64,000 nucleotides of DNA from Siphlonurus alternatus (lineage: Eukaryota; Arthropoda; Insecta; Ephemeroptera; Siphlonuridae). Shown here one piece after another: positions 13,069 through 25,329 of the stretch (within the stretch, counting starts at the first letter, position 1; every line of letters starts with the position of its first letter). The stretch is taken from the NCBI GenBank assembly GCA_949825025.1, contig OX463784.1, forward strand, positions 14,737,283 through 14,801,282, in the 5' to 3' direction. The position numbers and the translations under genes were made by a program. Under the pieces are notes generated by a model. That model worked only from the letters and a program-made list of their open reading frames with translations, searched no databases and was not told the DNA's origin.

Positions 13069-15174
13069 GCGGCAAATATAGCTACACCACGGTGACAAGC
13101 AAACAAAGGTACTTCACTCTAATTACTCTACATTAGAGGCAATTTTGTTATTATCTATTAATTAAGGGAGTTTTCATTCGTAAATCAATATTTGCACAGA
13201 ATGTGCCCAGACTTTTAACGGACTCGCAACAAATGGCAAATAATGCGAATTCTTTTCTTAACATCTATAATGAATGTTTATTATAAATTTTATGTCATCT
13301 TAATTATTTTTTTAACAAATTATTTCAAATGAAAAATATAAGAAAAATATAATTTCTTTATATTAATTAATAAAATATGCAATTTTTTAAACTTTATAAC
13401 TCAATATGCAAGAAAAGTGCAGTACATGGTAAATATCGTGTTTTAAAGAATCTTCTACACCACAATGAATATATTGAATGCAATATGTAACACACTTGTT
13501 TTTGCTAAAATCAATTAAAATGTTAATACACAAGATTGTAATCAAATAAACCTACATTACATTTAATTGCTTTGGAACAAATTGATGATAAAAAAAATAA
13601 ACATATTACAGTCATAACTAGATGATACCTTATTTGGTGAAGTATACGTATAAAATTACATGTTAGAGTAGGTTTAGCATTTAATATGAATTTGAAATGG
13701 TCTTGATGTATTGATATCCATTTTTAGTATGAGAAAGTTTGAAGATTTTATTTTATGATATAAACTTTAATGTTGTCTAAACCCAGGTCGTATAATTTCA
13801 ATGCATTGTACTTGTTTTTATGGATTAATTTAAAAACAACACGCTGTTAAGGTAGTTCCTTAAACTTTCTTCAAATACAATATACAAGTAATTTTGCAGT
13901 TAAAATAATTGAAACTCGCATGTTTTGTAGCAAAAAGTATCCACCTAACATTTGATCCTGTAGGTGCAATTTTATTATCCTTTGAAGTTTAAAAAAATTA
14001 CTTTTTTGTTTCCTCTGTCACGCACCAATTTAAAATTTTGATTTTACATTTATCCTTTATAAATAATATAATTTTATTTTACTTTTCCTGGCACAAGGAA
14101 TATTGTTATTGTTTTGTTTCTATTAATTTGGAATGTAATTAAATTTTAAATGAATATTTAAAATATTACAATTTATTTGAAATTTTCATTTACATTTTAT
14201 GAATAATCATAAATTCATAAAATTAAAATGTATATCAATGCCAATTTATTTGATTTTTTTTTAAATAAAATAAATTTAATATCTTTATTTTTTTCAATTT
14301 TTGTATTTATAAAACTAAAATATATTATTAATTCAAATTGAAACAAAGGTGAAAGTTAGGGAGTATTGTGCTAAAAGATCCTGTTAGACATGTAAATAAT
14401 CCATATATTATTTAAATGAATTGAAACAAAGATACTAACAATAGAATATATGCTTGGTCAACGAGCTATTATGTAAGGAAGCTTGACTAAAATAATAATT
14501 ATAAATTTTCTTTGAACTTTTGTTATAAACTGTACCTAAACACCTTGAGAATTTTATCTAGATCATTGTATTAAGTCTACAAATATGTTTTTTTTTAAAA
14601 CAAATTATATATTTTTAATTTCTCAATATAATTGTATACATAATATAATACCTTCTTCTATAAGTAACGATGTTTGAACCGTAAACAATAGTGTATTAAC
14701 TTCAGCAACAATATCTGTACGCCCTCCATCATTACTGCATGCAAGTTCGTGAGGAGAAAATTCGGCCAAGACCATTTATGTACTTTGCAAGGGCAATGAA
14801 TTTTCGCTCTATATATTATATACAGTAAAAAAATGCTTGAGGCTTGGGCTTGCCACTTGAATGATTAACCTTTTATTTAATGCTTTTCATTACCTGTACT
14901 GTGTATATGAATATCTAATATTTTTTCTATATGAGGACATTGTTTTTTTGGTCTTATATTCTATAGTCGGTTTCTAAATGTTATTGATTTGTTTCATTCA
15001 ATAATTAGTATTAATTCATGTCATGTATTAAGTTCTATTCAATTAGTTCTACATCATTGCATGTAAAAGAAGTTAAAAGGTATGTTTAAAATGCACAGTC
15101 ATTTCAGAATTAAGAATTAGATTAACCTTTCTGTTACCTGTACAAATGGTTCATTTAATTCTTGAGTTATATTG
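13069..15174. other. AT-rich gene desert
   Basis: Nothing gene-like seen on either strand. Homopolymer runs and short AT repeats only. Near 14,530 another fragment resembles the old 'taaacacctt' repeat. Confidence 0.55.
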
Positions 15175-15329
15175 GGGGCGATTCACGAAAAAGTTAATAT
15201 CCAGGTTTTTATCCGCGTTTAGCTTAACCACGTTTAACTAGGTGGTTTAACACGTAAAACAGATATAGTTTAAACGTGGTTAAGCTAAACGTGGTTAAAA
15301 TCTGGTTAACTGCTTCGTGAATCGCGCCC
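15175..15329. mobile_element. Tourist-like hairpin MITE, GATTCACGAA family, copy 1
   Basis: The ends read GGGGGCGATTCACGAA and TTCGTGAATCGCGCCC, with ATT on each side as a likely 3-bp target duplication. Inside are inverted blocks TTTAGCTTAACCACGTTTAA and the complementary stretch. Same family as 53,585-53,743. No coding capacity. Confidence 0.8.
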
Positions 15330-15958
15330 ATTGTGCGTTTATTAAACATATGTGTGAACCAACACACTATGTGTAATAGGGTTAAAATTTTACAGAGGCA
15401 TTAATATAGTACCGAGTTGTCATAAAAGTGGTTTACAACGAATGATGTTTTAACTTTAAGTGGTGTATTTTATTACTTTAACTATAATGCAGCTTGCATG
15501 ACACTATAAAGATTGATTTATTGTACTTCAATTTCAAGGAAAATAAATTGAAATTCTACTAAAGAATGTAAAATAAAAATAATTAAATAAGAAAAAATAT
15601 GTAAAATAATTAATATAAATCATGACTTCGGGTGTTTTTATTTTATAATTTTTTACTCAAAGGAGTAAATACTAACCATGAATGTATATTATATATACAA
15701 TGTACTTAAAATAAATAGCAGCTAATTGAGTATTTTTAACAAACTGCAGCTGTAGATGTTGCCTGGAGGTAAAATTAAAACAATTCACATGATCTCTGTA
15801 ATGTAATTTTACCTGTATGCTATTAAATAGCAATAAACATTACGTAAACAGGCTCCAACGTTCCAGGATGTTTTTTTTTTTTAGCTTGTTATGACGAAAT
15901 CCACTCATGATGCTCTACATAAAATTATTCTATTTGTTCTTACTAGTCAGAGCTCTGA

Positions 15959-15961
<3 letters not shown>
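15330..15961. other. Non-coding stretch
   Basis: No gene or clear repeat seen apart from AT-rich low-complexity sequence. Confidence 0.5.
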
Positions 15962-16033
<72 letters not shown>

Positions 16034-16039
16034 TCTCTC
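15962..16039. repeat. (CT)n microsatellite
   Basis: About 39 CT units with a single CC interruption near 16,030. The Ser-Leu frame through it is an artefact of the repeat. On the minus strand this is a (GA)n tract. Confidence 0.95.
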
Positions 16040-16170
16040 ATTTACTCGCTGAACAATCCACCTGTATAAATTCACAAATCGTGTTTACATTTTTTACAAA
16101 CAAAATTATACTTTAAAAACAAAGGAAATATAAACTTAATTTAGACATAAAAAAATAATAGTAAATAAAA

Positions 16171-16410
16171 CTAAAAAATTCCTTTTAAAAAACAATTCAT
16201 GAATATATTTATATGATGAAATAATTCGAAATCACATACTATGTTAATTTCTTTTATAAAATAATGTGTCCATCTAAAACTCCCTGTCCATTTAAATAAC
16301 ATGCAGTTCACGTACATGTATGTTTCGTCCAAGAGAAATTCCCATTCACTAACATGACGCAATTGATTTGATAATATTTCTCCTAAAACCCTTTCCCTTC
16401 GTCTATTGCA
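16171..16410 (-). CDS. Candidate exon with strong acceptor, unknown product
   Basis: On the minus strand a textbook acceptor (thirteen T residues then CAG, at about 16,411-16,426) is followed by an open frame of 79 codons that begins CNRRRERVLGEILSNQ and ends at TAG (16,171-16,173). The first half has mixed composition and a plausible amphipathic stretch (VLGEILSNQLRHVSEWEFLL). The second half becomes Phe/Ile-rich and may be beyond the true end of the exon; possible donors are TTA|GTGAAT and TAC|GTGAAC. No partner exon was found and I do not recognise the product. It may be a lone exon, a transposon remnant or chance. Confidence 0.25.
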   Translation of the reverse strand, partial: CNRRRERVLGEILSNQLRHVSEWEFLLDETYMYVNCMLFKWTGSFRWTHYFIKEINIVCDFELFHHINIFMNCFLKGIF

Positions 16411-16455
16411 CTGAAAAAAAAAAAAATCATTATACTCCACCCTATATACATACAC

Positions 16456-17285
16456 GTCAAAATTTATAGTATATTATACATCATAATAATTAAAGTAGTA
16501 AATAAAAATATAATGTCAGATCAATTTTAAACTTTAATGTGGACAGGTTAGTATTAATATGTTGTAGGCGTTACCATTATGTAATATTATATCTAGTTAT
16601 CTAACTGTTTTTTTTTTTTTTTATATTATGTTAAAAAGTGGACTCGATTTTATGCTTCAATGGTTTAAAACAGTTACAAAGAAAGTTACATATGTTTGAA
16701 AAAAAAAAAAAAAGGATGAAAAGTGTTTTGAAATGATTTAATTTAATACGTTAAATGATATGATTGATGAAATAGGCTCGACTTAAATATACATAAATTT
16801 TTATTATTATTTTTGTACACATAAATAATGTGCTATTATCATAATTAAGTTGCTAAAATGTTACGATCGAGATAAACAAATTGGTGTCAAAAATTATCAT
16901 TAATTTTCTCTAGTGCATTATAAATAATTATGTATTGCGGTTTTCTTACAAGCTATAACAAATGCAGCATCACTAAATTGAATGATAATCGAACCTACTG
17001 TCACTTCCATGTTTACTTCTTCTGAAAATCACGAGACACTCAACTATAATCATGTTAAATTTTTTATTATAAGTCATTTTAAATAGGGAGTTTCAAAATG
17101 TATATATTTTTTTAATTATTTATTTTTACATACCATTAATTTTATATTTTGTTGATCAGTTTATATAAATTTATGATTATTTGTTGAAAAAATATTTTAT
17201 TTATTTATTATTTTTTTAATTAAATTTTTATATATTTTATATCAAGCTCATCGTCCAGTATAGTGCAGAAACTGCATTTTCCATG
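16456..17285. other. Non-coding stretch
   Basis: AT-rich with poly-T (about 16,609-16,621) and poly-A (about 16,700-16,713) runs. No gene seen. Confidence 0.5.
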
Positions 17286-18017
17286 TACAGGGTGTTTACT
17301 TTGATTTGAACGTTTTAAAGTGATAATTAAGGAATGAAGTTCGATGGTAATATAGACATGTCATACATCAAATTAAAGCTTACATTTTAACATTTTCAAA
17401 ACTTGCATCATAAATTAATTACATGTGCGGTCTTGTCTTTTTATGAGACGAAAAAGAAACAAAAGTGAGCCGTTTTTTGTTCAAATAGCGGTGGTAACAT
17501 GAAATTAACTGTTGAATCCTTCACTGGATTGCAAGGTTGGTGTGGGAGTGATATGTAATGCGTTCGGTCAATTTTCCTTAGATCACCAAAGTAAAGCAAC
17601 ACAAGACTGTTTTGTGGTTGGATGGGTGACCATTTAAACAAAAATTGCACTTCTCCCATCCAGGGGTAACGCTTTTTACCACAATGTGGTTTCTCTACGA
17701 ATTTTAACCATTTCTTGTTCATTGACAAAATTTGAAGATGCATGTGGCGTTCATCCTGATAAGTTTCCACGTTGCGATCAGTCACATTAAAATGCCATTT
17801 AATTTCATGTTACCACCGATATTTGAACAAAAAAACAGCTCATTTTTGTTTCTTTTTCGTCTCAAAAACAGACAAGTCCACACATGTAATTTATGATGCA
17901 AGTTTTGAAAATGTTAAAATGTAAGCTTAAATTTGATGTATGACATGTCTATATTACCATCGAACTTCATTACTTAATTATCACTTTAAAACGTTCAAAT
18001 CAAGTAAACACCCTGTA
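17286..18017. mobile_element. TA-flanked inverted-repeat transposon with ~220-bp arms
   Basis: The ends read TACAGGGTGTTTACTT and AAGTAAACACCCTGTA. The arms span about 17,286-17,507 and 17,802-18,017 and differ at only scattered positions. TA at each edge fits Tc1/mariner-type target duplication, though such long arms are unusual for that group. Between the arms lie about 290 bases of non-palindromic, more GC-rich sequence with an open frame on the minus strand (see 17,441-17,785). No transposase motif was recognised, so this is either a non-autonomous element or one carrying captured sequence. Confidence 0.8.
17441..17785 (-). CDS. Coding-like segment inside the inverted-repeat element, unknown
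   Basis: The minus-strand frame begins just inside the right arm, downstream of an in-frame stop, runs across the whole unique interior and ends within the left arm. It has no ATG at its start. Unlike its surroundings it has varied composition: charged, aromatic and cysteine residues, for example KKWLKFVEKPHCGKKRYPWM and LFKWSPIQPQNSLVLLYFGD. That looks more like a real protein fragment than chance AT-rich translation. It could be a remnant of the element's own protein or a host exon captured between the arms. I cannot assign a family. Confidence 0.35.
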   Translation of the reverse strand: MTDRNVETYQDERHMHLQILSMNKKWLKFVEKPHCGKKRYPWMGEVQFLFKWSPIQPQNSLVLLYFGDLRKIDRTHYISLPHQPCNPVKDSTVNFMLPPLFEQKTAHFCFFFVS

Positions 18018-18757
18018 GTATGAAGGTGTCGAGTTGTCACTCTTTGTAAATATGTAGCTGGATTTCTTATGAAAGGTGGATAAAATATACAGGTACGATG
18101 AAGCAAATATTTAAATAAAGTTGATAAATGAAGTTAGGAAGATAAATGCAGAATGAACCTCAGCATCAGTTCCCAGCATCGATCATCCTAGATCCTTTCT
18201 CCTCCTCCCTCACTTAATCTGTATCACATAACATACATTTGCTCTCTCACACTCAAATAGCAAAACTTTCGTTTTTCCAGACGTCATGTGTGTAAATCAA
18301 ACAATTTGTCATCGTAAGTTAGCTTTAATATTTCAACAAAAGTGATATATGTAAGATAGAAATGGCTATTCAAGAACTTAGCATAGATTTTAGATCATTA
18401 TTTTAGCTTGGAAATATTTTATACAGTAATTTGTCAATATTGCGATACTAATTCAGTACTTTATAAGCATGATACCAACAATTTTATGGGTTATATCTAT
18501 TATGCTAAAATTCCTTGTGAATAACTTATAATACATTCAAATTATATAAATTATCGTATTTGTAAGAATATTTTTTTCTTTGGATTATACACTGGTCGAA
18601 GATTTTATTGTAATATACTTTTTTTTTTTTTTTTTTTTTTTTTTTCCAAGTAAATTTTTCCTTTTTGTTATTTATGTATTCAATCATTTACAGTACGATT
18701 CGTTATGAAGTCGTAAAAATTTAAGAACAATTGGAGATTTGTATATCTAAATACATT
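18018..18757. other. Non-coding stretch with long poly-T
   Basis: No gene seen. A poly-T run of about 28 bases lies near 18,620-18,647. Confidence 0.5.
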
Positions 18758-18935
18758 GGGGGACATTCACAAAGCACTTTAACCCCCAATTTAGCCCCGA
18801 TTTTTAACCCTGGTGCTAAACATGGTGCTAAGCTATGAGCTTAACATGGTTAGCTCCTGGTTTAGTACCATGTTTAGCACCAGGGTTAAAAATCGGGGCT
18901 AAAGTGGGGGTTAAAGTGCTTTGTGAATGTCCCCC
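18758..18935. mobile_element. Tourist-like hairpin MITE with G-run ends, copy 2
   Basis: A near-perfect hairpin. GGGGGACATTCACAAAGCAC at the left matches GTGCTTTGTGAATGTCCCCC at the right, with inner inverted blocks TTTAACCCTGGTGCTAAACA and the complement. ATT flanks both ends, as expected of a 3-bp target duplication. Arm identity is higher than in the 8,055 copy, suggesting a younger insertion. Confidence 0.85.
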
Positions 18936-20505
18936 ATTATCTCATTTTGTAGAGAATTATTAAATTTATAAATTATAATTTATATATTATAAATTCATTG
19001 ATTTAAAATACTTTTATAGTGGTAAAAAAAATATATCTTATGGAAATAAAAACAAATGAAATTTACCGTTATCAAAAGCCAACATTCTATTTTTGTGATA
19101 AAAAATTCCTAAGCTTTTGATACTTTTAAGAATGCATAGTATCAAATTCATTGTAATTTACTCAATGGTCACAACAATGCTCTATTCAAATTGTAATTGT
19201 CTTTAGGCTATCACGTTTAAACAATAGAACCTACAAGGAAGAGTTTATATTTTTATAAGACTGCTATTATGATTAATTATATTTAAATCATGTGCATTCA
19301 TTTAATCTTGTTAAAAATCAATTCAAAATTTACACACTTGCTTTAGGGATTTTATATGTACAAATGTTTTACAACATTGCATTATCAATAATATATGGGT
19401 CAAATATTATGGAGCGTTATTACGATTCTAAATTATTGTTAGTAGGTTTTATGTAGTAAAAATATTTATTTATTTTTTTATACTGAAAAACCCTCTTGTT
19501 TAGAAATAATGTGCAAAATTCATTGCATTTTTGTATTTGTCTCCCTCTCACACCCTCTAATCTTTCTTGAGGGTTAAAAGGGGATCTTTAAATTTAGATT
19601 TATATCAATTAGAAATTTGTCACGATTATATGATGAGCTCTACTGAGTAAAATTATTCTTTGACCTCATATCTACCACCCCCTCCCCCTCAAAAAAAAAA
19701 TAGAAAAATTCTCTATTTCTGAACCGCAATATTTTATAATAACTATTAACACGTATTTGTCATGGTTTGATAAATGATATTATATTATAGATTGTAACTA
19801 AAAAAATTAACAATTTGTTTTCTTTGCAAATTTCGCACACTTAACGTTGAGGCTTCTGGGTGGTTGAAAATGTATTCATATTATGACACTTTCACTTAAC
19901 ACGTGCATATAAAAGTGTGTTAACTTGATAAGCTTTTGACGACAGATAAATGTAATTATTATAAGGCGTTGTCTATATGATCCACATAGTTAAATATATT
20001 GTAGTGATTGATATATACGAATAACAATCAGAGAAAAATTAGATCTCCCCGATACTACTGATATTTGGATTCTTGATGTTAAAAAAAAAGAAAACAACGT
20101 ATTAGAGCATGATGTAATTAGTAGCTAGAGGATATAGGCTGTTATATGCACCAACTATCGGATTCGAAAATGTGTACCCCTGAATAGCATACAAGTTCCA
20201 TAAGTAGAGGGGTACACCTTTTTGGTTCTGATAGTACAGGTTATAATTATACCAATCAGATTCCTAACTGAAATAGACTAAAATTTAACCAGTGTAAATT
20301 TACCATCTTTTAAAACTAATGCAGATATGTTGTATTAAAATTCAAATTAATATTTATTCAGCAACAGTTACAGAACCAATGTATTAAATATTTACCATGT
20401 AATTTGTGCTATGTATTTCTGACAAGGGGGAGTTTCAGATTTAAACCCCCTTAATTAATGTACTCGTTATCATAGAGAGAACAATACATGGGGACACTAT
20501 TATAT
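18936..20505. other. AT-rich desert with degenerate repeats
   Basis: No gene supported. 19,880-20,010 ('gacgacagataaatgtaattattataaggcgttgtc') resembles the interior of the CACTACG hairpins, so it is probably a decayed copy. 20,165-20,218 holds a small inverted pair (GTACCCCT / AGGGGTAC). Confidence 0.45.
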
Positions 20506-20690
20506 GTACACCTCTGGACAGCATGAACTTTGCTCCTTCCTCATTTAATTGAGTTTTAGCCCCAATAAATATAGAGATGCAGATTTGGGAGATGTAAGAA
20601 AAGCACCCAGTCTGCACATACCAAAAGAGTTTTAGTTTACCACGCCTCTATATAAACAAACAAGGCAGGAGTAATATTCTCGAGGTGTAC
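20506..20690. repeat. Old dispersed repeat with GTACACCTC inverted ends
   Basis: The left end 'tgtacacctctggacagc' and right end 'ctcgaggtgtaca' are inverted. The interior parallels segments near 7,538-7,640 and 12,380-12,560 (shared text such as 'agagatgc' and 'ttaccacgc'). The copies are strongly diverged, suggesting an ancient inactive family. Confidence 0.4.
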
Positions 20691-20764
20691 AATTCTCTTG
20701 ACATAAATAATGTTAACATCAATGGACCTGATGATGGTTTACATTTATTTTAAGGGAAATCAGA

Positions 20765-20985
20765 AGGCTCGGACTGGCCATAAGAGTTGGTGAGCGATCG
20801 CTCAGTAGGCCCCCTCGGCTGGGAGACCCCTACAACGTTAAAAGTAAGCTCTCACATGGTCAGAGACCCCTACAACGTTAAAAGTAGGCCCCCCACAGGG
20901 TCAAGTAGGCCCTTGATATGGACCCGTACTCCTGTTTGCTCAGTAGGCCCTTTGAGCCCAGCCCGACCCTGCAACTCTTTATATT
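20765..20985. repeat. GC-rich island with tandem 24-bp repeats
   Basis: A sharply GC-rich block in AT-rich DNA. GAGACCCCTACAACGTTAAA plus AGTA occurs at 20,823-20,846 and again at 20,863-20,886. 'CTCAGTAGGCCC' occurs at both ends of the block, and 'AGTAGGCCC' variants recur. A 71-codon plus-strand frame spans it but reads as repeat translation rather than a protein. Probably a repeat fragment or minisatellite. Confidence 0.5.
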
Positions 20986-20989
20986 ATTC

Positions 20990-23900
20990 TTGTGTTAAGT
21001 AAAATTTTAAAAACGCATGAGAGTTAGTAGTTAGTATAATACCTCCTTCCATTTGATAATTTTCTGACTACGCCTCTGGTTTCTGATGAAATAATTGCAT
21101 TTAAAATAAAGGGGACAAAGAGGGAAAGATAAGGCACGAGAAATAGCGTTCACATTTACATCTTTTTGGTAACAAAATTAAGCCAATGTGGAGTTACAAC
21201 ATTACAATATACAGGATGGAGATGCTATAAATTTAACTACTTGCCAATAAAAACCTTTTGTTTTGTATAAATATAAAAATGTAGGCTGCATGAAGCATTA
21301 AAAGGTATGAACTTTCATTATAGTTCACGTGTTATTTGCAAGGTCGAACAGGGCGTGGCCCTCATCCATATTGGTCACTCTGAATTGGGCGAGTCGGGTC
21401 AAATATATCAGACCTAATTACGAGACTGAGTCAGGGCTAGCGATAATGGAAAATATTAAAATACAAATATCGGGAGTTAGGAATTACTTCACCAATTTAT
21501 TGAACTCGTTTTTGTTGTTTATTTTAAAATATAACTATTTAAATGCTAATATTTTATTTCTTTACATAATTTTAATACGATAAAAAAACAATTTAATAAA
21601 TTTTTTTGGTTATTATTTACATTAATAAATTTATTACGAAGTAAATATATTCATACAATCAAATTTATTCGTAAAGAATTAAAATTTTAGAAATAAAAAA
21701 TACCAAAAACCTGAAATAATTAAATGCATTAAATTAATATTTTTCAGACTCTAATGCATTCGCCAAGTGTTACTATGTAATTCATTTTCATTGTTTATAT
21801 TTTATCATTATTTATAATTAAGAACAAAAACATAAATAATGCATTAAAATAGATGACATCATAATATATAACTAACAGTATAATTATTATTTTATACATA
21901 GAAAGCTGAGTCATAATAAGTTGCTAGAAAGTGAAAGATGCAGTTAAGAAGGTACCGCAATGTCATTAAGACTTATGTATCTTATGGTAAATGGTGCAGA
22001 AGGTGTCTGGTGTCTGGAAAGAATCAAGGACATGTGCACTCTCCCAGCCTTGGTATCTCAACCACATTGTTGAGTACATGTCAATCAATCTACATAACGA
22101 TTATCGATCACGATCTTTGTAATTTGTAGTAATAAAGTTAACACGTACTAAAGTATATTACAATGTTCTTTATAGCTTGGGGCATTACTCCCTACTCTGT
22201 TTCCCATGAGTTTTCATTCAGCCTTTGAGGAGGTTTGGAAAAACACCTTTTTGCATGCCTTTTCGTTGTGAAGGGGGGTAGGAGGAGTGATATATTTTTC
22301 CCTTTAAACTTATCAATTTATCACTTGAGTATTGTTAAATATTATTTTATTAAATACCATTGATGTTGTATAGTGTCTCATTATTAAAAATTATTAATGA
22401 TGTATTTCATCTGAAAATTATATCATATACTATAGAACGGAATACACTTTTATCTTCTACTACAAATGTGGTCAGTTCAGATGATAGTCATACACACACA
22501 AAGTTGAAATATATAATGGAAATTTCAATATTTTATGGAGGAATCTGAGGGACGTTGAACACAAAAAAATAATGTTAGTGTTACATATTATTATAATTTA
22601 TATTATGTGTTAATTAAACGTCTATATTAATTTTGGCAGATTTGTTGCTTGGAGTTTTCGTGCTCTATATATTTGAGCAGTACTTTTCATATTATAATCT
22701 TCAATTTTCTTTAGAAAGACAGACAATTTTACAGACTTGCTTATTTAAGCTCAAGGTCCTTATTTTGTTGTTGTACAAATTTAATAAAATGTAAAAATTT
22801 ATAGAAAAAGTACTTTGTACTAAATTCTAGTATTTACTAATGAACTTAATTTATTGAATGCTATTTTTTTTTTTCATATTCCATATTATATTTTTTTTAT
22901 TATAATTTAAAATGCCAAATATAACAAATAATTATAATTTAAAATTTTAAAATAAAATATTTTATTTAAAATTGTTTGTACATAATTGAGATTACTAATC
23001 GATGCATTTTCATAATTTTTCCGTATATAAAAATTTACAATAATAATCTACAGGGAGTTCCATCATGGATCTTCTGTACTAATTTACGGTACATATTGTC
23101 AATGATTGATTATGAAGTAATTATTCACATATTTAATATGTTGATGTGGAGCAATTAATATCATATATAATGACAGTTTATTAATTTACCTGAGCGTGTT
23201 TTCACATGATTTCTAGATAATTTATGTATAATGTTTAATTTTTACTAAAATATTACACGTCCGCACGTATAATATATGCAGCTACATAAGAAATTTTCTA
23301 TTAAATATTTTCGTACTTCATGAGGTCTCTAACTTAAATGTATCTCTGAGGCCCCCAATTTTTATTTTCACCTCGGAGTGCACATACTTTTTTTTACAGT
23401 GTACCTGTAGCTCACCTGGTATATCAGGTCCACTTTCGTTCATTAAGGCTGATGACCTCGCCCTGTTCGTTGTATAATATTTGTAATTGCAAATGTAATG
23501 TGTACGTTCTAGAAGGTGTTGTTTGATCGATCTAGTTTGATATGCCACTCAATTTAACATGTGCAGATTTGTTACGTTATCATATTAAGCAATCTTTTTT
23601 AATTGAAAGATATGTCTATGTGGTATATAACTCCGTTATATTTTTATATTAAAACTTTTAAAAATTGGCAACTTTACATTATGATCCATAGAAAACTCAA
23701 AATATTTTAGATTTAATTTTAGATTATTAATACTTTATAATTTGGTTAATATTTCTTACTACTATTAACCTACTATTAATGATCAATGCTAATATACTCT
23801 TTTAGTTAAGTAAATTTAAGTACAAGTATAAAGTATAGAAGTAAAATACAACTATAATTGGTATATATTCTGATTATTTTTTTAGTGTGAAATAATGCCG

Positions 23901-25074
23901 ATGATAATAGCAGTTGCAATGCAGTCTCTATTTTAACCAATGCTATTCTCCACTATGCTCGAAATCTACACTTACGTTGAGTCAATTTTTTGCAACAAAT
24001 ATTATGATGTAAGGAAGGACTAGAGAAATTCTCAGTGATTCTAAATCTAGTAACAATATTTTTTTTCCCAGCACGGACATTAATTCTAAAGCAATTTTTT
24101 ACTATTGCCCTTTCAGAGGTTGTGATGAAAATCCAGACATTAACATATTTTAATTAATATTTTACTACTTCAATATACTCATTATTTTTACCAATAAATT
24201 TAGAAACAAGGAAACATCTATATTTTTGAGTATTTAAAAATAATTACATGGGAGATTTCTTGTATCATGGTGTTAATTTTAAAAAGTCGTTTTATTGATA
24301 ATCCTCTGCAATAAACGATAGTTTCACTGAATGGAATTATAAAGTAATTATAATTATATTGAAAATACTACTTTCAACTTTTTTTAAGTTGCTAATTTGT
24401 ACATTTACAATTGAAAAATTAAATTGTAATGAAATATTGTGACCTTTAGTTTTTATTGCGTAATTAAGTTAATTATTTTGCAAGGCGTTAGAAAACAATT
24501 ATTGTATCCAAAATATCCTATTATTATATCGATTATTATATTACACAGAACATTATTTATGTTACTGTAATGGTATATTAGAATTAAGTGTATAATCTTA
24601 TTTATATTACAAGGTTATTCCACTTTTTATTATTGTTATTTTTATTTTTCTACCACGGTGTTTCTGGCTTAAAATATAATTCAAAGAATAACAATCCAAA
24701 TTTTAGGTTGCATTATCAATGCAGTATTAATGCCATTTTTACACAGATAAAAAATAAATAACTAGTTAGTAAAAAAATAATAATAAAAATTAAATAAAAC
24801 AATTTTATATTACGGTATATATTATATTTATTCCATTTTTTAATATAAATTAAGGTGATTTCACACAAAAATGAAATACAAGTTAAATTTCTTATCGGAA
24901 TCTATTGCGTTCCAGCTAACCTTGTCTGAATAAATATATAGCGGTTAAATATTTTTTAGAAATGCGAGAAATTTTAACTGAAATCCTTAGTAGGAAAATG
25001 TATGACGCATAAATAATTGAAACATAAATCATAAATACCAATGCTCAATATCTAACTAAACTGTTATCTTTAAA
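20990..25074. other. AT-rich desert with weak exon-like fragments
   Basis: No gene supported. A mixed-composition stretch at 21,330-21,440 is open on the plus strand but lacks splice context. At 23,395-23,490 the minus strand shows a good donor (ACCAG|GTGAGC) after about 60 bases of GC-richer sequence open as NEQGEVISLNERKW then stop. This may be a stray exon or repeat. The rest is low-complexity. Confidence 0.4.
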
Positions 25075-25188
25075 ATGGATGATAGGTGTATTTTATTATT
25101 ATTCGTAGCATGCACGTTACCTGTCAGGTATGCAGATGCAACGCTCAACTATTATGCAGGCAGAGTTTTTGTTCGCAAATTTGGGTGA
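25075..25188 (+). CDS. Short secretory-type reading frame or signal exon
   Basis: An ATG opens a 37-codon frame whose first 22 residues (MDDRCILLLFVACTLPVRYA and onward) have the shape of a signal peptide: a charged start, a Leu/Val core and small residues near a possible cleavage site. It ends at TGA (25,186-25,188) after a short basic tail. A donor-like CAG|GTATGC lies inside, near codon 17, so the segment might instead be a first exon. A second frame overlaps and stays open to 25,328. No TATA box or downstream exon was identified. It could be chance or a decayed peptide gene. Confidence 0.25.
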   Translation: MDDRCILLLFVACTLPVRYADATLNYYAGRVFVRKFG

Positions 25189-25329
25189 TAAAAAAAGTTT
25201 TAATAGAGAAATTTCAAGAAAAATTAAAAACAATGCTGGGATGCAAAGAGATTGTGTCTAATAAAGACATATCATTTGAGACAGTAAAACAATACATAAA
25301 AATTGCCTTCCTTGAACATTCAATGTAAA

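Noticed and set aside
12921..13136. 71-codon plus-strand frame
   Set aside because: It covers the right arm of the TTAA-flanked foldback.
15907..16116. 69-codon frame rich in Ser-Leu repeats
   Set aside because: It is translation of the (CT)n microsatellite.
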